Part shown: positions 38,681-50,262 of the stretch, piece by piece
Numbering within the stretch: position 1 is the first letter of the stretch
How the letters are laid out: the number at the start of each line of letters is the position of its first letter
Assembly (NCBI GenBank): GCA_002104935.1
Contig: MCGT01000017.1
Coordinates: forward strand, 124,001 to 188,000
Direction: 5' to 3'
Length of the DNA stretch: 64,000 nt
From: Hesseltinella vesiculosa
Taxonomy: Eukaryota; Mucoromycota; Mucoromycetes; Mucorales; Cunninghamellaceae
Position numbers and translations under genes: made by a program
Notes under the pieces: model-generated
What the model was told of the DNA's origin: nothing
What the model saw: the letters and a program-made list of their open reading frames with translations, nothing else
The model's database searches: none

Positions 38681-41600
38681 ATGGTGCGAGTGAATCAGCC
38701 TTGGCTTCATGACAATACCTACAAAGCGTACAAATACAGGCGCATGCCCAACATGGTGGCGTTGGACAAATACGTTGCTGCTCCCGTTTTATCAGAAGGC
38801 CGGGCCGAGTAAGCTTTCGTTTTTAGCCTTTCAACAAATGCCCCGGACACCATCACCTGAGCTATCTCTCTTTCTTATAGAATGAACCGAGGGCTAACGA
38901 CCCACAGCTGTCAAATAGACCACGAAGATGAATACATTACCTCAATAGCTTGCAGCGGCATGGACATCGTTCTTGGTTCGGGCCAGACCAGCGGCGACCT
39001 ATACTTTGTCAAGGATACAATGGATGATCCTCTGAAAGTAAGAAAACACATCGGAAAGCTGATTTGCACCTGCCTCACCCTCTCTCGACCACTCGGTTTC
39101 CACGCTCTCTTACCCAGCCGTTTCACAAAACCCAAATTCGGAACCCTGTGTTTTCCCTGGACTGGCATCGACAAAAGCTATTGGTGGGAACAAATCTTTA
39201 CCGAGTACAATTATATCATACTACAGTTGATCAAGACCAGGTGGAAATCTCTCTTGCTCACGAATACCAACCGAAAAATGTACACCCCAATCGCCCCAAC
39301 CAAAAAAAAAAAAAAAAAAAGAGCGGGGACTGACCCTTGCCTTTGAAAATAGATACCCGACTTGACGTCGCCGTTTGGTTTGACACAGTGGAATTCGCAT
39401 GTGTCGTGTGTCGAGTTCCAGCCAAGGTCCGACAGCAACGACGTACCCAACAATTTTTTGTCGGTCCACATGAACCATGTGGTGGTGTGGGATGCCGAAC
39501 GACCCGACGACAGCGTGCGCGATCTGACCTTGGGGGACGACGCCCTGCAGACCGCCCGATGGTGCCCAGCCTCAGCATCGGTCATGGCCATGGGTGGCGG
39601 TGGCGGCGAGCTGTTTGTCCTGGACACTCGTGTTGATAAAAACGATGGTGTGGTGTGGCAGGTGCCTGAAGCTCATGCCCATGCCATCAGCGAACTACAA
39701 TTCAACCCGTTCATTCCTTACTGGCTGGCGACTGCCGATGTCGATGGAGTCGTCAAGGTCTGGGATCTTCGAACCAGCGTCCACCAGCCCATGGCCCAAT
39801 TCGCCGGCCATTTCAACTCGGTCACGTCGGTAAGCCGGATTTGCATGATGAAAAATAAAAGAGATAAGCCCGCTTACGTTTATTATTGCGGTTAGGTGAG
39901 CTGGAGCAACATCAGGCCCGAGCGGCTATCCACCACCAGCGACGACGGAAGTTTCCGCCTATGGTCCATTGCTGATCACCAGCCGGGCGGCCTTGAGGAA
40001 TTGCATGCACTGGGCAGCCCGCAACAGACCAAGAATATCCCGGAATGGTTGCAACGTCTGGAAGCAAACAATTTTGAACAGCAATGGTGGGAGAGCGTGA
40101 TGGGGCCCCAGCCGAATTTACGGGAGGACGACCTGGACCTCTATGACAAAAAATCCCTAGAGTCCGACCAAGCGATTCTTTGCTCTGGTTTTGGCATGGC
40201 CGAATGGGGCCGCTACGACATTGGTGCTATTGACTATGCAGCCAACGCCAAAAGCAATGGTCCTCTTGTTCGCTGTAAAAGCTTCTCCGCTTTTTTTATT
40301 TGACCCTTCCGACTCCCATCCTTTTATTTTTTTTAGGCATCACATCCAAGGTGCGACCAGGGATCTGCTACAGCGTCACTCGTTCGGGCCAAGTCTGTTC
40401 ACAATCTTTTCTTCCGTCTTGGCGAAGCACCCTGGATATGCCCCACCTGTAAGAAACAATGATGGACTTGACCTCCAAAAAATGGCTCATCTTTTTTTTC
40501 TGGGTATTTTTTTTTTTACTACCCTCAGCTACAATTTTAAAGAGGACCCGTTACAGTATCAAATTGTCAAGGCTATCCAGCTCCGATTGATTGACCGTGC
40601 AAAGGGACTGATAGCCGATTTCAAGGAAGCATCAAGTGGTAATGAAGAAAAACTAAAGTAAGAAACGAAAAAAAAAAAAAAAAAAAGTCTCTCACATCGG
40701 ACTTTCCATTTCTTTGCGCGACGATCAGGCTAGCAGACACGTTTGAATCGCATTTGCAAGTGCCTGAAAAGCTACCGAGTGACTGGAAATGGGATAGCAT
40801 TCCCAAGGCATCGGACAGAAAGCGTAAGCCACATCTCTGGACGGCTGTTGACCGATGGCAGAGTGCCGCTGACCACTTTGCTCGAGAGCAACGACAATGG
40901 CGGCAAATGATCGCGCCTGGCTGTGACAAGGTGTTCCCTGACATTCCGGTAATTTTTTTAAAACCAAAAAGGACTTTGCTCTTACTGCTCTTCCTATCAT
41001 TACTATGATTAAGGTTGAGTTGGATGTCATGGTACGCGATGACAAAACGGATCAAGCCGCATCACAGAGCTCTGCAGACGACAAGGACATCTCGACCATG
41101 TGGGCCAACAGCATCGACAGTCCACATCAGTGGCCAGTGGCATCTCCCATGTTGATTGCACCCAGCCCCTTCTTGGACGAGGATGACACCATCCTGCACC
41201 CTCAAGCAACACCCGACCTGCTCAGACCCCTGTCGGCCACCCGCACGCCTCAGCCCGATTCCTCGCACTCGGCTAGCCCTCTCGACGACGGCTTGGAAGC
41301 TGTGTCTGTGACCCCCAAACCTGCTGGCAAAAGATCCCTGTTGAAGCGTGCTATTTCTGTGCCCTCAAGAGCCAAGGCCAAGGCAGCTGCTTCCGTGCTC
41401 AGTGCCGAAGCTTCTAACAGCAGCCGCGAGACACCTGCGGCCGAACCACCCAAAGCCGACATACCTGAAATAGAGGAATACCGGTCAACAGGCGCCGTCG
41501 ACATCCACGCTGCAGCAAAACCTCCCTCACTCGAGATGGTCATTTCCACCCCTCCTACCACCGCCGACATCAAACCTCATGCACACATTTCGCTCCTCAA

Positions 41601-41787
41601 GCCTTCGAAATCGATCAAGCGCATCTTCTCGTTCCGCAAAAACAAGAAACGCATGTCGACCGCTAGCCTCCGAAGCAATGCCTCCATCGCCTCGGCGGAC
41701 CCCTCGCTTGGATCAGTACCAGGCACCCAATCACCGCTGTCAGCTGACCCCTCCATATCTACGTCCAAACAAGCACCAGCCCGGTAG
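38681..41787 (+). CDS. WD40-repeat protein with Ser/Pro-rich tail (about 835 aa)
   Basis: Nine exons: 38681-38808, 38881-39037, 39118-39279, 39353-39829, 39896-40274, 40351-40448, 40545-40657, 40729-40948, 41014-41787; phases agree throughout, though the 3' sites at 40351 and 40545 are the least certain. WD-like units include 'GTNLYRVQLYH', 'LSVHMNHVVVWDAERP', 'ATADVDGVVKVWDLRTSVHQ' and 'TTSDDGSFRLWSIAD'. They are followed by helical 'YQIVKAIQLRLIDRAKGLIA' and 'HLWTAVDRWQSAADHFAREQ', then a disordered tail with basic patches ('SKSIKRIFSFRKNKKRMS'). It looks like a propeller scaffold; specific family not recognised. Ends 73 nt from the convergent epimerase gene. Confidence 0.7.
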
Positions 41788-41860
41788 CTGTACTCTGCCT
41801 TGTCCGCCTGCATCCACTTTTAGAGCCTCATCAATAAAAATGCACGTCTTCACCCGTTTT

Positions 41861-43050
41861 TTATTCGTTGGTACTAAACTTGAAGACAGTTTGGCTTGCG
41901 TACTTTTCACCAGGCTTCACAACGACAGAGGCACGCCAGTTGGGGTGGTTGGGTGCGTCGGGGAACCGGCTGCTTTCGAGACAAAAGCCGGCGTGAGGAC
42001 CGAGCTTGGCATGATGCTGTGCCTTCTTGGCCTTGAGATCCGAAGAAATGTAATTGCCGGTGTAGAATTGGAAGCAGGGTTCGGTGGTGGCAAAGGTCAG
42101 CTGGATGCCCGAGGTCGGGTGTTTGGCCACCACAGCTTCTCGTAATGGTAAACTGGTGGTGTCCAACACAAAGTCCTGGTGAATCACGTATGGATGGTCG
42201 TAACCGCGCGTCGACGCCACCCGTTCGATGTCCTGCCCGATCGTCTTTTCCGTCTACCCGTGACATATATTTTGTGTACGTGTGAGTGAGAGAAGAGAAG
42301 GGTTAAAAAAAAATCAATGTTTGAAGGTAACCCCTCGTTCCTTACGTGGAAATCCATCCAAGGCGACCGTTCAAAAGTGCCGTGCTGTCCAGTGGGGATG
42401 TTGGTGTAGTTCATTTCCAGGAATCCTTGGACGTCCTTGGTCATGGTGATGAGGGTATTGAGAACGGTTGGGTCGAGGTCGGGGCCAGCGAGGTTAAAGT
42501 AAGAATGGTTGGTCAGGTTGACGATGGTAGAGGTGGCAGCGTCCATGTCCAGCGTGGCTTCGTAATCGATGGTCAGCGAGTCGTCGTCGCCCACGGTGTA
42601 AGTGACGTGGGTTGTCAGGGTGCCAGGGTAGCCTTGGTCTCCGTCGGGTGATACATAGGTCAGTCGGATGGATGGCGGCTGCTGTGAGACCACTTGCACA
42701 TCCCACACTTGCTTGTCAAAGCCCTTTTCGCCACCGTGTAGAGCATTGGGACCGTTGTTAGTGAGTAGCGAGTATTCCTTGCCATCAAGAGTGAATTTGC
42801 CTTGGCCAATGCGGTTGGCAAAGCGGCCGACCAGCGCACCAAAGTAGCGATTGTCCGGCTGCGTGTACCCTTGGTAGTCATCGTAGCCAAGCACCACGTC
42901 ACGAATCACGCCATCCTTGTCGGGCGTAAGAATATGCGAAACAATCCCGCCGTAATTCAACACCATCACTGCGAGCGTCTTTTTGTCATTGATCAAGGTG
43001 TATTGAACAATATTTTCTGAATCAGAAAGAACTAATTGCGTCACAGGCAT
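41861..43050 (-). CDS. Aldose 1-epimerase / galactose mutarotase (365 aa)
   Basis: Two exons, 43050-42346 and 42253-41861, phase 0. Interconverts alpha and beta anomers of galactose/glucose, feeding the Leloir pathway, in the cytosol. Seen: 'VLNYGGIVSHILTPDKDG', 'GRFANRIGQGKFTLDGKEY', 'NNGPNALHGG' (first catalytic His), 'VNLTNHSYFNLAG' (second catalytic His) and, in exon 2, 'GFCLESSRFPDAPNHP' with the catalytic Glu. Length is normal for the family. It is a stand-alone mutarotase, not fused to UDP-galactose epimerase as in yeast Gal10. Confidence 0.92.
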
Positions 43051-43145
43051 CGCCAGTAGTTTAAATTAAAAAATCGATTAAAAAAAAAGATATAAAAAAA
43101 GGGGAGGTGAAAACAAGGTTTTGCGGGAACCGGAGAAAAAAAAAG

Positions 43146-44255
43146 TCAGGCGTCGTTTTGTTGATTTTTGCCGACGAGTTCCCATTCACACATGGCTAAA
43201 GCAAGACCTCCGCTGGGACCACCGATGACAGAATACTTGAACAAGCGCCAAAGGCCTTTGGTGCCTTGGTGGAGCCATACCCAGTAACCAAAGGTGATGA
43301 CCATCGCCAACCAGTCCCAGAGCAGCATGTAGGTGACGCGGCGTGCTGCCTGGAACTGGTCCATTTCGGGGTTGGCGTCGAAGATAGCCAGGTCATTGCC
43401 AGGAGGTGACCAAAGCAGTTTCAAATAGGTCCAGGGAGATGTTTCATTGGAGCCAATCGTATGCTGGTAGATCACCGTCAGCCAGTATAAAAACACGTTC
43501 ACGGCACTAAGAGCTAAGTACAAATCACTGGCACGCCATGGTGCTGAGATCGGGGTTCCTTTTTTGCGCTTTGCCAAGGTGACCTCGGGGTTTTCGTTCC
43601 ATCGATCGAGCACAGTCTGTACCAAAGGGAAAAAGAAGGGTGTGTGCTGAAAGATGGCCAACCAATTGCTCTGGGTTCGAGAGGGCGGTAGGTACACGGC
43701 AAGTAAAAAGATCGGCAGCTGGCCCAGCACGCTGCTCAGGAAAATACTCAAGAGCCTGGTTGCAGGGATGGGGCCAGCATTGCTTCTTTCTCCTCTACTG
43801 AGCCAATCTAACAGTCGTGTGAGTGGTAGCCACAGCAACATCGTGACTGGTCCAGCGCCGACGACATTGCCGAGGTAGATCAGCGCTGTCGGTAGCAGGG
43901 AGCCCATCGCTCGGACCACGGCATTGCTGGTTTTCTGTGATTGACGATAGCCTTCGACAGCCATCACTGCATACATGACGGCGGCCTGGCCAAGCAGAAG
44001 AAAGGTGACCATCGCACAGGAATGGTTATTCACAGCTACTGAGCAGAACCGCACCAAAACACAAGTCAGTTGGTCAAAAAAGGAATGCAAGCCAAGCGCA
44101 TCGTATGTAGCTATCAGGCCGCCTTGGCTTCTGCAGATCGCTTTGGCATTTTGATTGAATTGTAGCAATACATGTTGAATGTCACTGAATAAGTATAGTG
44201 CCAGCGGGATTGGCAGCAGTTGCCAGAGCAAGTGGCGACGGGTCCTCATTTTCAA
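43146..44255 (-). CDS. Polytopic membrane protein (369 aa)
   Basis: Single exon. About eight hydrophobic segments, e.g. residues 9-25, 'CAMVTFLLLGQAAVMYAVMA', 'ALIYLGNVVGAGPVTMLLWL', 'LSIFLSSVLGQLPIFLLAVY', 'YLALSAVNVFLYWLTVIY' and 'MLLWDWLAMVITFGYWVWLH'; the basic N-terminus suggests it faces the cytosol. It shares size, topology and scattered motifs (SAVN/GVIN ... W, ...YW/LWAAYQQG) with the divergent gene at 45067, suggesting an old pair. Not recognised as a named family; transporter or lipid enzyme cannot be distinguished. Confidence 0.65.
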   Translation of the reverse strand: MKMRTRRHLLWQLLPIPLALYLFSDIQHVLLQFNQNAKAICRSQGGLIATYDALGLHSFFDQLTCVLVRFCSVAVNNHSCAMVTFLLLGQAAVMYAVMAVEGYRQSQKTSNAVVRAMGSLLPTALIYLGNVVGAGPVTMLLWLPLTRLLDWLSRGERSNAGPIPATRLLSIFLSSVLGQLPIFLLAVYLPPSRTQSNWLAIFQHTPFFFPLVQTVLDRWNENPEVTLAKRKKGTPISAPWRASDLYLALSAVNVFLYWLTVIYQHTIGSNETSPWTYLKLLWSPPGNDLAIFDANPEMDQFQAARRVTYMLLWDWLAMVITFGYWVWLHQGTKGLWRLFKYSVIGGPSGGLALAMCEWELVGKNQQNDA

Positions 44256-45066
44256 CGGGCTAACTAAAAAACAAGCCTTCTGGGGAGCTAATTAGGTTCT
44301 CAAAGGCACCTTTTTAGATACAAACGGGAAGACCAAGAGCAAAAGAAATCTGAATTCAAGAGATTTAAAACTTGAGTGACATCATACACGTTCAATGTTA
44401 TGCGAGAGAGAGACGGGGGGCATAAATCCACGGCGAAAAAAAAAAAAAAAAAACTCGGGCCATTCCACCCCGTTTGTGCCTGCAGTGCCTCTTTCAACGA
44501 CCTTACGAATTCTGCTCCATGGTGTCTGAGAGGTCTGTGTCTTTGCCCAGAGTCGTAGCTCATGTACTAGATATGTGTCAACTTTTGGAGAGGATCTATT
44601 TTTGGCTGGTAATTTGGTCAAGATCAGGCGTCGGGCATTTCGGTGGGCCCTGGTGCTCTTTTAACTGTACATGACTGACGCATGGTGGAAGCTTTCCAGG
44701 GTGACAAACATGGTTCATTTTCATTGCTGCTGTTTCATTTCAAAGTCAGCAAGCAAGGGCATGCTTAAAAACGAGAGGCAAGTTCATTCCTTTGGTGAGT
44801 GAGAAAAAGACTATCCCGATCATGTTGGTTGCTCACCACCCAAGAAAACAAGTGCTAAGCACAAACGAAGTGCAGCTCAGCGAGCGGAGCTGGCGTGGGG
44901 TTCTTTCGCAGAGGAGCAAATGCTGCTGACTTGGAAACCTGGGGCCAGCACGAAATGAAAAAAAAAAAACGCGGGCAGTTTTTTTTTCTTCTTGTTTATC
45001 GTTTGACTGTGCTGTTGCAACTTTTTTTTATTTATTTGGTCATTTATTTATTTTTGCATTGGGGTC
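44256..45066. other. Divergent promoter region
   Basis: 810 nt between the head-to-head membrane-protein genes. Holds an A-run (about 44435-44452) and T-rich tracts near 44978-45050, close to the right-hand ATG. No coding sequence is supported. Confidence 0.45.
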
Positions 45067-46254
45067 ATGGGTTTACAGCAACGCTCACTGATGACAACGG
45101 GTCTGTTTATAGCCAGCTCCATGGCGCTGGGGTATTGGACTAGGGAACACATGTTTACAAAGGTGTTGCCAAAGGTAGGGATGATGATTGCCGGCCATTG
45201 CGAAAAGAACGTGGAACAATTTACATCATCGACGCATCTCAACATGATCCTTTGTACACTCGTCACCTTTTTCCAACGAGCCATGGACGACTACATGGGC
45301 CTCCACATTGTGCGCATCCTTCTGGCATTGTTTGGTACCGTGCAAGTGTTCATGGCGATCGAGGGCTCACGGTATGGCTACAGCTGGTACAATGTGGTGG
45401 CATGGGCTGCCTTTTGGGGTGCTCTCTGCAACGTGCTGACGGTGGCCATTGTCAGTTCGCTCTTGTGGCTGCCGCTCTTTGTGCTGACTTCTTACCGCTT
45501 TGCCACCCGCAGCAAGAACGCCTTGTCCAGCCAAGAAAGTGACCGACCCTTTGACGATTCGACCGTGCCGGTGATGGTCAACCCAGCGCGCGTGTATGCG
45601 ATTTTTGTCACCTATCTGGCTGTCTATGGAGTACCGACGGTGCTCATGACCACGTCCTGGGTCTTCTCGTTTGATACCAAGGCCAGCATGGCCATCAATG
45701 CATTCTGGCAGCTTTGTCCGCTGCTGATCCAACCGATGTATGTTGTTCTGACCTGGCTGTTTGACCGCTTTTTGTACGACCAGCGGGTGGTGGGACGCTC
45801 AGGCCTGCCGGTGGAAGAGAATCGCACGCGCCAACGGGTGCGCATGGTCAAGAGCAAGTCGGCTGTCGAGCGTGTGTACTTGCTATTGGGCGTGATCAAC
45901 CTGGTGGTGTACTATAGCGCGTACCTGCAAATCAACTGGGATGGCGTGCACCTCAAGGATGCACTGCTGATGCTCGTGACAGCGCAACCGCCTTCCTCTG
46001 GCATGCGCCCGCCACACAAGTTGCAATTCTTCTGCGCTCATTTTATGCTGGTTGACCTGTTGGTGACCTCGGTCTCGTTTACTCTGTGGGCTGCCTATCA
46101 ACAGGGCCTGTGGATTGGTTTGCTGGTCCTGGCTGGCACCATCGTACTGGGCCCTGGCACCAGCTTTGCTATCTATGCTTGCTATCGTGAATACAATCTC
46201 CAAGACACTCAGTTGCTGGTCGATCGTGCCAAAAGCGACAAGAAAGCCCTCTAA
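45067..46254 (+). CDS. Polytopic membrane protein (395 aa)
   Basis: Single exon. Eight or so hydrophobic segments including 'LFIASSMALGYW', 'NMILCTLVTFFQRAMDDYMG', 'VVAWAAFWGALCNVLTVAIV', 'IFVTYLAVYGVPTVLMTTSW', 'LVVYYSAYLQINW' and 'LWIGLLVLAGTIVLGPGTSF'. The last third aligns in pattern with the 43146 protein (…LVDLLVTSVSFTLWAAYQQG… versus …LLWDWLAMVITFGYWVWLHQG…). Divergent orientation suggests shared control. Function unknown. Confidence 0.65.
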   Translation: MGLQQRSLMTTGLFIASSMALGYWTREHMFTKVLPKVGMMIAGHCEKNVEQFTSSTHLNMILCTLVTFFQRAMDDYMGLHIVRILLALFGTVQVFMAIEGSRYGYSWYNVVAWAAFWGALCNVLTVAIVSSLLWLPLFVLTSYRFATRSKNALSSQESDRPFDDSTVPVMVNPARVYAIFVTYLAVYGVPTVLMTTSWVFSFDTKASMAINAFWQLCPLLIQPMYVVLTWLFDRFLYDQRVVGRSGLPVEENRTRQRVRMVKSKSAVERVYLLLGVINLVVYYSAYLQINWDGVHLKDALLMLVTAQPPSSGMRPPHKLQFFCAHFMLVDLLVTSVSFTLWAAYQQGLWIGLLVLAGTIVLGPGTSFAIYACYREYNLQDTQLLVDRAKSDKKAL

Positions 46255-46405
46255 ACCTTAGTATGCCATGGCAACTAAATTCATGCAGGATGGGTTTTTT
46301 TCTTTTTTTTTATGTAAGCTAGTTGGAATAAAATTTGGCCTTCTGAAGCATTAGAAAAAAAATAAGAAATGTGGCGGATAGCAAAAATACAAAAAAAAAG
46401 TCTCT

Positions 46406-47712
46406 CTAAGGAGCCAAAGGAACGTTGGCACTTTCCATGGCAGGCAGGTCAAGAGCATTGTGTTCGTGGTCATCGAATTTTTTGAGGCGATCACGGAAAG
46501 GCTGTCCTTGGTGGGTGAGGGGAGGATAGTAAAGATGATAACAGAACTGAGCGCACACGTAACCGATAGTACCGCCAACAAGCACGTCGGCCCAATGGTG
46601 ACGGTAGTCACGCACACGGGTCATGGCAATGATAAAGGCGGCGAACAGTGGGAACCAGAAAACGAAGGCTTTGTAAGCGCACTGCGGGTCAAAAAAACAT
46701 ACCCATTGTTAACATGATAAGCAAAAAAGGAGGGTAACTTACGCCTTGACGATCAAACAAATGCAGCTTGCCAGAAAAGTACAAGGACAAAAAGCCAAGA
46801 CCAGCAAAAGAATCTGACATGAATAAATAAATAAAAATGAGTGGTTACTTTTTTTTCATTCGATGCAACATACAGGCAGAATGGCCACTGGGGAAGGATC
46901 GGAAACCGTCCTTCATGATAGATGAGGTGGGATCGGTGGTACAAACTGTGTAATTGACAAGTGAGTAGGGAGCTACTTGGAGATTGCTAGGAATTTGGCA
47001 TCGGGCCAATAAATCAGGTCTAGGGCGGCCAGTGACATTCTAATCGATTTGAAAAAATATGAGGTGAGCCCATTTTGCTTTTTATTATTTCTACTCTTTA
47101 CCTTTGTGACATCAATCAGCATAGCGGTGAGGGCAAGAGCAAGACACAGACCTAACCAAAAAAGCGAGTTAAGTCCATGCGACGGCTAATGAAAAGGGAG
47201 TGCCAAGAGACGACCCAAAATTTGCCAAAAGTGGATAATTTTATCATATTTGTCCGAGACTAGCGTGCGTTTTGTTTACCTAGCAATCCATGGTTGGCGT
47301 CAAGCACACTCTTTTGCACAGCCAGTCCATATAAAAGAATGAGAACAAAAGGAATCACGAGCGCAATCACCTACAAAAAAAAAAAAAAATGGTATGAAAA
47401 AATCGAGGTCAGCTGCACTCTCCACTGGTTTTAGCCAAGTATTTTTTTTTACCCCGAGCAGCCACTACAAAGATAAGAGGGTTAGATGAGCTTCAAGAAG
47501 ACACAATAGGAAATGAGTCTTACCGAGGGAACGCTTTCATGTTCGGTATAAGGATATTGCAGGGTGATGTCATTGAGTGAAAATTCTTGTCGGTAGGGCG
47601 TCATCACAGCCAGACCCAGGAACACAGCAGCAATAAGGATCACCACGACCCAGTCAGTGACATAGGATGCAGTGATGCGGCGCTTTTGCGGGTCATTCCA
47701 GAAGCCAGCCAT
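46406..47712 (-). CDS. PAP2-type lipid phosphate phosphatase (284 aa)
   Basis: Seven exons: 47712-47524, 47464-47453 (12 nt, W-L-L-G), 47370-47280, 47151-47102, 47039-46874, 46813-46743, 46681-46406. The joined protein has six hydrophobic segments and all three PAP2 motifs: 'KNVTGRPRP' (K-x6-R-P), 'FRSFPSGHSAYSF' (P-S-G-H) and 'TRVRDYRHHWADVLVG' (R-x5-H-x3-D). It probably dephosphorylates diacylglycerol pyrophosphate, phosphatidate or lysophosphatidate at a membrane, like yeast Dpp1/Lpp1. The microexon is supported because skipping it deletes residues of a membrane helix without shifting frame. Confidence 0.85.
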
Positions 47713-48617
47713 AGGGAGAAATATAAATAAAAAGGGTAGAACAAGAAAGAGCCAGGAGAAGAGAAGTGACCAAAAAAAAAAATAAATGAGAAAGATCAGT
47801 GACACAAAAAAGGTGACATTGTGTCACATTGTTTCTCAGCTGCGATCCTCGCTTTTTGCTCTCTTGGAAGTCTCAACAAGTTGAAAAGTTCCCTCTTCGT
47901 TTCCTTTTGCCAAAGGACATTTATTAGCCCGAGACTCAAGAATACCTTGACTTCGCCATCTCAGTTTTTGATGCTTCTCAAATCGCTGGAGGAACCTCGT
48001 GGCGTCGGTGTTCAATCCTTCCAAAAAGAGCGTGAGTTGCCAAGCTCCAGCTGTCGGATGATCGGCAAAGTGTCATGTTTTCTACAAGCTGACAAAAAAA
48101 AAAAGAAAAAAAAGCGCAGTGAGAGGATCAAGAGGCTAATTCTCTAGCCAATACACACCTATTTTTTCACTACCCATTTTAAGAAATCATGACACAATGA
48201 ACCAGCTCCATGATTGAAATTTCCATACTGGCTGTCTCCAAACGGACAATTCCTTTTCCCCACCTTTTCCATCCTCTTTTTGCGAAAAAGAGAAGTAATA
48301 AAAATTACGTGAGCAAGGCAAAAGAGGGCTAGTTCCGTCCCCCATGATTTTTAAAACCTCGCCAATTCATTGGATTCGCCTGGGTTGTCATGGAAACCCA
48401 CTTGATTTTCATGCCACCAAAAAATGAGCCCGTAAACTTTAAGCTTTTCGAGAGCCAGCCAATCAGGGATTAGCACTCCTAATATGGTAAAGATAACAAG
48501 AAAAAAAGAATCATTTTTTTCCGTCATGGGCATTTCCCTTCTTCTTTTTCTACTTTGTGCTTTTTTTTTTTTTTTATCGTTGGCTACCCCTTTTAGTATC
48601 ACTCTCTGATTTTGTTA
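47713..48617. other. Intergenic stretch with one doubtful minus-strand ORF
   Basis: Minus strand 48096-47836 reads 'LPIIRQLELGNSRSFLEGLN', 'DATRFLQRFEKHQKLRWRSQ' and ends at 47836; a 3' splice site could lie at about 48100 and an upstream exon near 48200-48350, but no consistent model was found. T-run (about 48560-48575) leads into the adenylate kinase ATG. The small ORF is possible but unproven. Confidence 0.25.
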
Positions 48618-49721
<1,104 letters not shown>

Positions 49722-50262
49722 AGCGCTCTATTTTTTCGCACCAGCTCGTTAGTACATAGTCCCTCTTTTTTTTTTTTTCTTCTTCCTGCCTCCCTCCTGT
49801 CCAAATATCCTTCCCCTTTTTTTTAGGCTTCTCCATGGCTTGAGCGCGGCCCTCGTAAATAAAGTTTTTGAGAACATGTGAAAATGAACAAGGGGTGGCC
49901 ATGGTAACAACCTCCGCAGCAAATGACGCTGACGTTTGTTGCTGGCCGTGGCCAACAGTCTTTTTACAATCCAGGTCATGTGACTTTTTATTGAAAAAAA
50001 AGGAGCAGGGTCTGTTCGAGCGGTCGATAGTGACCAGTTAAATATGAAGGAGAAGAATGAGGGAAAAAATACAACCGACATTTTGTTTGTAATGATACAT
50101 GAAGGGAAGAGTGAGACTAAACATTAGGTAAATCAGTATAACAAAAAGAGTGGGCAAGGAATGATGAATGAAAAAATAGGAGGAAGACAGAGGGGGAAGG
50201 GCAAGTTCTAGCAGAGGAGAGTGAGAGAGGGGTAATAGGTACAGAAAAAAAAAAAAAAGAGC
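49722..50262. other. Convergent intergenic region
   Basis: 3' ends of adenylate kinase (+) and the J-domain gene (-). T-runs and AATAAA (about 49857); no gene is supported. Confidence 0.5.

Noticed and set aside
47821..48147. 108-codon plus-strand frame
   Set aside because: Ends in a Lys run from an A-tract and lies opposite a doubtful minus-strand ORF; no resemblance to a family and no leader context.
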